A model generated the notes under the pieces. That model had not been told where the DNA came from. It did no database searches and was given only the letters and a program-made list of their open reading frames with translations. 64,000 bases of DNA from the NCBI GenBank assembly GCA_021030905.1, contig JAGFMI010000024.1:186001-250000 (forward strand), read 5' to 3'. The stretch comes from Pyrenula massariospora. Lineage: Eukaryota; Ascomycota; Eurotiomycetes; Pyrenulales; Pyrenulaceae. A program made the translations under genes and the position numbers. Positions 56,994 through 64,000 of the stretch are shown piece by piece. The number at the start of each line of letters is the position of its first letter. The stretch's first letter is position 1.

Positions 56994-59900
56994 ATGCAAG
57001 TGAATATGCAGGAGAGAGAATAAAAATCCGTGTCATACTAATACGTGGTAATTCAATAGCAAACAACCCCGCCGAGCCTGTGGCACAAAGCTTTCAACAC
57101 ATTAAGTCATTTTGAACAGCGAGATCTCGAATTTGCTCGAGATGCAACACACCAAACCCCATCGTCAGTGCTTGCCACCATTAACGACAAAAGGAACGAT
57201 TGTGTAAAAAAGCAGTGGGTACTGTACATTAACAAGAAAGGAGAGAAGATTATGATAAGAGAGTTGTTCAACAAAATCAGTGACTGGATTCATAGATTTC
57301 GGACAATAGGAGATGTGGCGGTTCAATATGACCCGGGGCACGCTGCGCTCCCGTGGGCAGCGCTGCGCTTCTTCCTTCAGGTACTTGGCATTCTTCATTT
57401 TTAGTACAATCCTTACCCTTTCTTCAGATCGCTGTAAACGATTGCCAAACATTTGGGAGCATGCTGGAAGGTATCGAGAGAGTTTCCAGTATCGTTGCAA
57501 GATACACTGAGCTCGAGGCAAGAGTTCTCAACAGAACCTCGAGCGTGACGAAACAGCTTTCAGAAGCTTTAATTAAGCTTTATGCTACCATATTGCGTTT
57601 CTTTGTTCGGGCTCGGCAATATTATGAGCAATCAACGCTAAGTACGTAACAGTGTTTGGAAGGTTGTTGCCAGAACGACGAATCATACTGATTGATTTCA
57701 AAGAGAGAATTCTGAAAAGCTCTCTGCAGAGACCCAAAGACGTGGTAGAAAGGCCCATCTTGCGCATTGAGAAAGATGAAGATGAGGTGTATAGACTTGT
57801 TTGTCTTGTGCAGAACGAACGTACAAATGAGTCGTTTGCAGATATCATCGCAAGCATGGAACAGAACCAAACGAGCCCAGAAAGGCTCGCTGAAGAGCAA
57901 CGAAGGCGTCTCTTAGATTGGCTCAAGGCGCCAGACGTTCAAAATAGCTATGAAACCATACTTCAGTATCACCACGCAGGTACGTGCGAGTGGGCAGTAC
58001 GGCTCGAAGAATTGCAAGCATGGGCATCACCCCAGCGGGACAACGGAAGATGTCTTTGGATCCATGGACCTGCTGGATTTGGGAAAACTCTTATTTCAGC
58101 ATGGATCGTTCGGCATCTGATCAAGGAACACCAAGGACTTGTGGCGCATTTTTTCTGCGCAGTAGACGAAAAAATTCTGCGGGACCCCTACTCAATTCTA
58201 AGATCCTGGTTAGCCCAGATGCTTGTGCAAGATCAGAAGGTCGTTCATTTGATAGACTCATACTCTCAAACAAGAATGAGCAAAGGTCAATCACCGACAC
58301 ATCTAGACCTCTGGCAACTTTTCAGTGAAATCGGAAAGATCATTCCTGAGTGCATTTTTGTACTGGACGGCTTTGACGAATGCGATCACATCAACTCTGG
58401 TGTTCATTATCATACCAAGGACCCACGAAGTGATTTTCTCCGTGATCTCATTACTTATCTTTCCAAAACAAAATGCCGTCTATTAGCAGTCAGCCGGGAT
58501 GTACCAGATATAAGGGTGCACCTAGGGAAAGGCTCTGCGACATCGGACAATGTTCTAATGTCTGAATATACGATTACTGCGAAAGATACGTCTCTGGACG
58601 TGAAAGCGTTCTCAGATAGCATGGTCAATCACAAGCTGCCAAAGAAGCCCGAGACTCTGAGGGCAGAGATCGCAAAGCAAGCCGCTGAGAGATGTGAAGG
58701 AATGTTCTTGTGGATCAAGCTTCTGGAGAATGAAATATCTCCAGGGCAAAGTTCCAAGGAGATTTTGGAAACTGTATCCAAAATGCCTACAAGAATCAGT
58801 GAAGCATACACGCGGGAAGTGGAAAGAATGACCAAACTGCCTCAAAGAAACAGGAACAAGGCGCTGGCAATTCTGCGTTGGATTCTTTTCGCAATTCGGC
58901 CGCTACAAGTCAAGGAACTTGCAGAGGCGCTCACTCTATCTGAGAATGACCTCCTGACAAAATACCCTCATGACGACTTACCAGACATGTGGGCTGACTC
59001 TTTCGTCGACGAAGATTATGTGAACGAGATGATACTCGGTCGGTGCGGGTCGCTTTTGGAACTAAGATCGAAGACCCACGACGACCCTCTGGCAAAACGT
59101 ACGGTTCATTTTGTTCACTTCTCAGTAATGGAGTACCTCAACAGCCTTAATCCTACGGACCCCTTAGCTCAAGCGCTTGGGCTCAGGGACAGCAAAACAG
59201 AAGAATTACATCTTTCTAAGATTTGCCTACACTACTTAACACTAGACGTGTTCAGGAATGTTTCTCCTGATGCTCGTGTTGTTCCGCCGGGTCTTAGCCT
59301 TCTTAGGCCTGTCCCCACTCGTTTCCCGCCCAATCATAAGGACTTTCCTTTCCTAAGCTATGCAGCATGGGCTTGGTACTTTCACGCGTACTTCGGAAAG
59401 CCAACGCCGCCTGATCATATCAAAATCTGGACACAAACGATTTTTGATCCGTCTACGTCTTATTCAAGAGTCTGGGGTCCTTTCCTCGAGCTTAGGCTTC
59501 TTGATATGGAAGACAAAAATCGCGGCTCAAGGGAATACAAGGACAAGTCTTCTTGGGATACGCTAAAGGAGCGCAATTATCTTCAGCAATTCCCACGAAG
59601 TGTTGATTGCACTATAACAGAAAAGGTGTTGGAATGGGAACGAGATGATGTCGCAAAACGTGTGTCAAATCCATTGTACTATGCTTCTCTATTGGGATTG
59701 AAACACGTCGTCCAATGGCTGGAAGAGCGGGAAGTTAGTCTCTGTTGTGAAGGCGGCCGTTTTGGATTTCCGCTCCAAGTAGCTATCGTAGGTAAGCATG
59801 AAGACGTGGTGAGGCATATAATTGGCCGGTGCGATATCTTACAGAAAGGTGGTGAATATGGAGCAGCCATCAATGCCGCCGCGGCTGTCTCAACGCCGGA

Positions 59901-61729
59901 GATCATTGGAATCCTTTTGGAGAAAGGCTCCGATCTCACCGCTACTAACCAAGCTGGTCTGACCGCACTTCATCAGGCTTCAAAAAGGAATACCTCGAAA
60001 GTTGTCGAATATATGCTCAGCAAGGGCGCAGACATCAACGCCATTAATAATTGGGGCTCGACGGCGATAAGCGTGGCGTGTGAGCGTAGGAACAAAGGCG
60101 CCTTGTTGGCACTGCTTAGGAAAGGCGCTGATTTAACAATTGCAAATATAGCAGGCGAGCTCCCCGTGCATATTGCTACAATGGGACGACAAGGTGATAT
60201 AGCATGCCAACTTATCAACGCGGGTTCTCCTATCGACCTCGAACGCCAGGATGGATCCACGCTACTACTTGTTGCTGTCGCTTGTCAATGTCTTCCAGTG
60301 GTCAAAAGGCTGCTCGAAATGAAGGCTGACGTGACTCGTTCATTTCGACAGGGCCAGACAGCTTTACATCATGCAGCCGCGAACGAAGACCCGACGTTTG
60401 TCCAGTTACTGCTTGCAGCTGGTGCTGACGTCGCTTGTTATGACGACCGGGGAACCACACCATTGCATATAGCAGTCATGAACGGTCATGAGGGAGTGGC
60501 AAGGTTTCTACTAGCCCATGGCGCTAGAGTTGCTCAAACGCGCAAAAGCATCTTTGCAGCAGTGGATAGAGGCAACTTGGCCATGGTTCAGCTACTATTA
60601 GAACACGGAGCATCCGTATATGGCATTTGCAATGCTCAGGAGACCCTGTTTGATTTGGCACTTCGGCTTGGTCGTCTTGACATCACAGAGTTGATAGTGA
60701 GGCGGGGCTGCTTTCGCATGCCCGGCTTGATGAATGCAAAAACCACCGCTCGTCAACGGATCGAAAACGTGAGCCATGTCGATGGTGAATTTCTCATGGT
60801 AGTTCTCTCTGGTGATACGAATGCGGTAAAGAGCCTCTTTCAAGAGAGACCAGTTACCGTTGATCAAGAAGATCTTGATGAAGCGCTTTGTATCGCAGCG
60901 GCCCGTGGATACACAGACATGGTCATACTATTACTCGTGAACAGGGCGCACGGCAACCGAAAGGACTGTAATGGACGAAGTGCCTTACATCACGCGGTAC
61001 GACATGGGCACTCTGAAGTGGCCTTTCTCCTAATCAAGAATGGTGCAAACGTTTGCCTAGAGGATGACTGTGGCTCCACACCAATCGATATAGCTATTAA
61101 TCGTGGGCTTATGGCGTTGCCATTTATCCAGCAGCACCTGAAAGAGTTTTTCGATGTGATTAAGAACAGAGCCTCTCAGGAAAAACGCGCTGAGCGGAGA
61201 AACAAAGCTTTGAACGATTTCGATGTCAGACAGGCCATTTGTGGTCAGTGGGAAGGCTACCATCAGGAACTGAAGAGCAAAAGATCCGTTTGCGATCCTC
61301 ATCCCAGGTAATGCGTCTATCGGATTTTCTGATCCTAATACCTTCTCTAATACGGACAACGAGGACCAAGCTGGGAAGTTTCAGTGCTATGGGTTCGTAG
61401 ATGCAACAGGGACTATATGGCTTATCAAATTATACCCTGACTACGGTTGGCTTTACCGCGGCCAACTCATTGAGCAATCAAAGACTCTATTGGGACTCTG
61501 GGGCGCCAATTGGACGCATTGGAAAGGCACCTTCGAGCTTAGCCGGCCACAACATGGATCGATAGTGCGGAAAAGAAACTTCCACGATCAAGACGGAAAC
61601 TCCGTTTCAGTCACAGACGATGGTCACGTCATTATCAAAAAGAACGGTGTAACGAGAATAACAGCTCCTCTCAGTGAGTGGCCACAGTTCTCAATACAGA
61701 TCGATGAACGCGATCAACATCCAGATTGA
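56994..61729 (+). CDS. NACHT-ankyrin STAND protein (fungal NLR-like)
   Basis: Model: 56994-56999, 57060-57380, 57428-57641, 57704-61287, 61364-61729, giving 1496 residues. The N-terminal helical domain (YDPGHAALPWAALRFFLQIAVNDCQTFG) is the one that precedes NACHT in many fungal STAND proteins. The P-loop GPAGFGKT is at 302-309 and Walker B VLDGFDECD at about 400. About ten ankyrin repeats run from about 868 to 1330 (TALHQASKRN, TPLHIAVMNGHEGVARFLL, SALHHAVRHGHSEVAFLL). The tail has a small strand-rich domain (YGFVDATGTIWLIKLYPDYGW). Such proteins act as sensors in incompatibility and immunity. Two junctions are weak: the two-codon first exon, and the last intron (GTTTGC..GAG); without splicing that intron the protein stops at 61311. 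Confidence 0.78.
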
Positions 61730-62347
61730 TGTCTCGAATTCAAAGGACCATGTAAAGCGCCATGCCCCTAGGCGGATCAGTCCGTCACGGGGATGGGTCA
61801 GCTGTTTGTGGAGTATGACTCTGTCTCGATTTAGGATGGGAAGGAGGTACGAGGTAGGCGTGCGGCCAGCTCCACAAAGTGGTTGGCGGTTTGAGAGAAT
61901 CGCACCCAGCTCATGAGTCCTATGCTTCGACAACAATGGCCAACAGCCATTCCTTACCCACTATCATATTCGCCGCCGCCGCCAACTGGTGCTTTGAGCT
62001 CCGTGCTCCGCGGCCTCTTGGAAGATCACGGCGATTCGTCAGCCTTACTTGGTAAGGAAAAAGCGTACCCCGTCACGTGACCCGTCAATAACAAGCCTCA
62101 GCAGGAACATGGCTTCGTCAGAATTCATAATCCTAGGGACAATACACACGCATACATCCGCCGAATATGTCACACATAGCCACCACCGCGCATCAAACAA
62201 CCCTATCCTCATCCACACTTCAGCAGGCCAAAGGAATGAACGCATCCCCGTCAACCCCTCCAAATCCACCAAACCCGCCTCATCTCAGATCAACCCCACC
62301 ATCTCGCTCCCCTCCAGTCTCCAGTGCCACAGGAACAGCGCAAAACG
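61730..62347. other. Intergenic region between convergent genes
   Basis: It lies between the 3' ends of the NACHT-ankyrin gene and the GST gene. Overlapping short frames occur on both strands; none is supported. Confidence 0.4.
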
Positions 62348-63323
62348 CTACTTCTGCTGCGGTTGCGGCTGCGTGGCTGCCGCGGATGCTGCGGCGAAGG
62401 CCTTGTTGCGCTGGTCCTGGACCCGCTTCACCGTCTCCCGGCCCTCCATCCGCCGCACCCAGGCGAAGACGTGCGGGAAATCGTGCTCAAGGTTTGGATT
62501 CGCGTCGCCGAGACAGAACTGCATGAGAATCATGTCTCGTTAGTCTTTTGACCCCTCACTCAAAAGGCGTGAGAGGATCGGGGCATTTTTTTTCACGTGT
62601 CGGGGACTATTTTCCATTCTTTCAAAAAAAAAAGGTTTTCAACTCACCGGCATGCTCCACGTATACGGCACATAAAACAAATCCGCCGCGCTCAGTCTCC
62701 CCCCAACGAGCCACTCCTTGCTTCCACCCCCCGCACCCTTGGACTTGAGCTCGTCCTCCAGCACGCCGAGGACGCGCAGGCTCTCGTCGACGTAGCGCTG
62801 GCGGGCAGCCGGGTTCGGGGTGAAGCGGAGCCAGCGCAGGGCGCCGCTAAGGCTGGGCCCGTGGAAGGTGCACTGGTATAGGAGCCATTGGAGGAGGAGG
62901 GCGCGGTCGGGGGCGGAGGAGGTGGGGAAGGAGAGTGCGTGTTTGGTGGTGTCGTAAGTTTCGAGGAGGTAGAGGGCGATCGCGCCGGACTGGGGTGGTC
63001 TCGTCAGTATGGATAGTTATCTTGTTAGGGGTATACGGGTTGGACGTACTTCCCATAGCGTGACGCCGGTGTTTGGGTCCTCAATCACGGGCGAGAAGCC
63101 ATTTGGATTGAGCTTCGTGAGGAATTCTGGCTTCTTCTGCTCCGGGGTTGTCCAGACCTTGGTTTCGTAGGGGAGGGAGAGCTCCTCGAGGATGAGGGCT
63201 ACCTTCCACCCATTTGGGCCAGCTAGAAGCGTGTCAGTCACTTGAATGCGGTTTCCCAGAGGTCTCGTGATACGTACGATGGCTGTGGAGAAGGATGGGC
63301 TTCATGCTAGTGTTTGCGGACAT
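62348..63323 (-). CDS. Glutathione S-transferase (Ure2-like)
   Basis: Four-exon model on the minus strand: 63323-63278, 63222-63050, 62989-62648, 62518-62348, giving 243 residues. All introns keep the frame; donors are GTACGT, GTACGT and GTGAGT. The thioredoxin-like half reads HSHPAGPNGWKVALILEEL, NPNGFSPVIED and LWESGAIALYLLETYD, where Glu-Ser binds the glutathione gamma-glutamyl part. The helical half has LLLQWLLYQCTFHGPS and GGRLSAADLFYVPY, whose Asp is the N-cap residue of the GST fold. The Ala/Gln-rich C-terminal tail (AAASAAATQPQPQQK) is longer than usual. It should conjugate or reduce electrophiles with glutathione in the cytosol. An alternative start is the Met at 63305. Confidence 0.86.
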
Positions 63324-64000
63324 TATTTGGGTGCAGCGCAATATGCGAAGGCGGTTGCTAAATATGCTCCGAGTGTTTGTAGTGATTGCTCTGAGGTGAA
63401 GATTGTTCAAAGGTTGAATCATGTCAGCAGAGGAGCTTCTTATATACCTTCGAGCTATCACGGTTTTCTGAAAAGCTCCGTCTCTTCATTTCCTGCACTA
63501 ATAGCTTCCTTGCTCGTGAGAGTCATAGCCTTCTACCTTCACACTATCTGCACACTAATGGAGGGCATCATGGATATTCCCGTTAACTCCAGAGTCAACA
63601 TAAGGAGATGTGATGGTGAAGCCTTCAAGGACATAAGGTCTGATGCTAGGGGTTGATAACAATGATCGGTGCTTTGGATAGTGGCAGCCATTGAGGTCAT
63701 TGAGAATTATGATGCCTGATCAGGATCAACCGGGCTAGATCGCTCGAAGGCGCCCTTGAAAGTCATCGATAAGAAACATATCGTCATCGTCCAAGCGTTT
63801 CGGGGTTCAGAAAGGACGAGCAAGGTGAGAATTATGTGATGTTCAGACTTGTGCAAGGCCCAGAACGTCGTTCCATGGGCTGTAATTGACAAGGGTCCAC
63901 TTAGGAGCTAAACATATAGATCGCTAGTATCAATTGAGACGAAGAGAGACCTGATGCTTTCAGCCGCACACAAAGGTAGCAGAAACACAAAAAGTTTATC
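63324..64000. other. Right edge, GST upstream region
   Basis: It should hold the GST promoter. Short frames on both strands lack family resemblance, and no gene entering from the right edge was recognised. Confidence 0.4.

Noticed and set aside
1-64000. CRISPR array, bacterial operon or prophage structure
   Set aside because: Genes carry spliceosomal introns and fungal families throughout; no direct-repeat array was seen.

Overview
The window is nuclear DNA of a filamentous ascomycete (Pezizomycotina). The content would suit a plant-associated or litter-decaying Leotiomycete, but that class is only a guess. Evidence for the group: genes carry short introns (mostly 45-90 nt) with GT..CTAAC/CTGAC..AG signals; ancestral eukaryotic genes (rpn10, trs23, rpb4, an UncA-type kinesin-3) sit among fungal families (STAND/NACHT-ankyrin protein, MpaB-like oxygenase, GT34 mannosyltransferase, secreted CAZymes). 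Exon borders were worked out by hand from reading frame and splice signals, so they are models.

Layout. 0-0.75 kb: tail of a C2H2 zinc-finger gene. 2.1-8.2 kb: two related secreted zincin-like genes in opposite orientation, flanking a PL9 pectate-lyase gene. 9.1-13.8 kb: a Mis18/Yippee-like protein with coiled coil and AT-hooks, then a GT34 mannosyltransferase. 14.5-20.3 kb: a 1006-residue protein with a STAND-type N-terminal region but no NACHT, then an MFS transporter whose 3' end runs into an extreme C/G homopolymer tract. 21.2-33.3 kb: an FHA-kinase-FHA protein of Rad53/Chk2 type, an F-box protein and kinesin-3. 34.6-45.5 kb: an aspartic-protease-like secreted protein lacking one catalytic motif, an MpaB-like oxygenase, a decayed gene end and an M43 metalloprotease with VCBS repeats. 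45.5-48.2 kb: gene-poor, with one tRNA-like module. 48.2-55.1 kb: GH43, rpn10, trs23, rpb4 and GH53. 57-63.3 kb: a NACHT-ankyrin protein and a glutathione S-transferase.

Themes. PL9, GH43 and GH53 together suit attack on pectin backbone and arabinan/galactan side chains. Several secreted protease-like genes occur, and two look catalytically dead: the second zincin copy has HVALY where the first has HEFCH, and the A1-like protein keeps one Asp motif but lacks the other. In both zincin copies the intron falls inside the zinc motif and is followed by a 25-nt microexon. I did not find a clearly new multi-gene system; the zincin pair and the NACHT-free STAND-type protein are the best candidates for follow-up.
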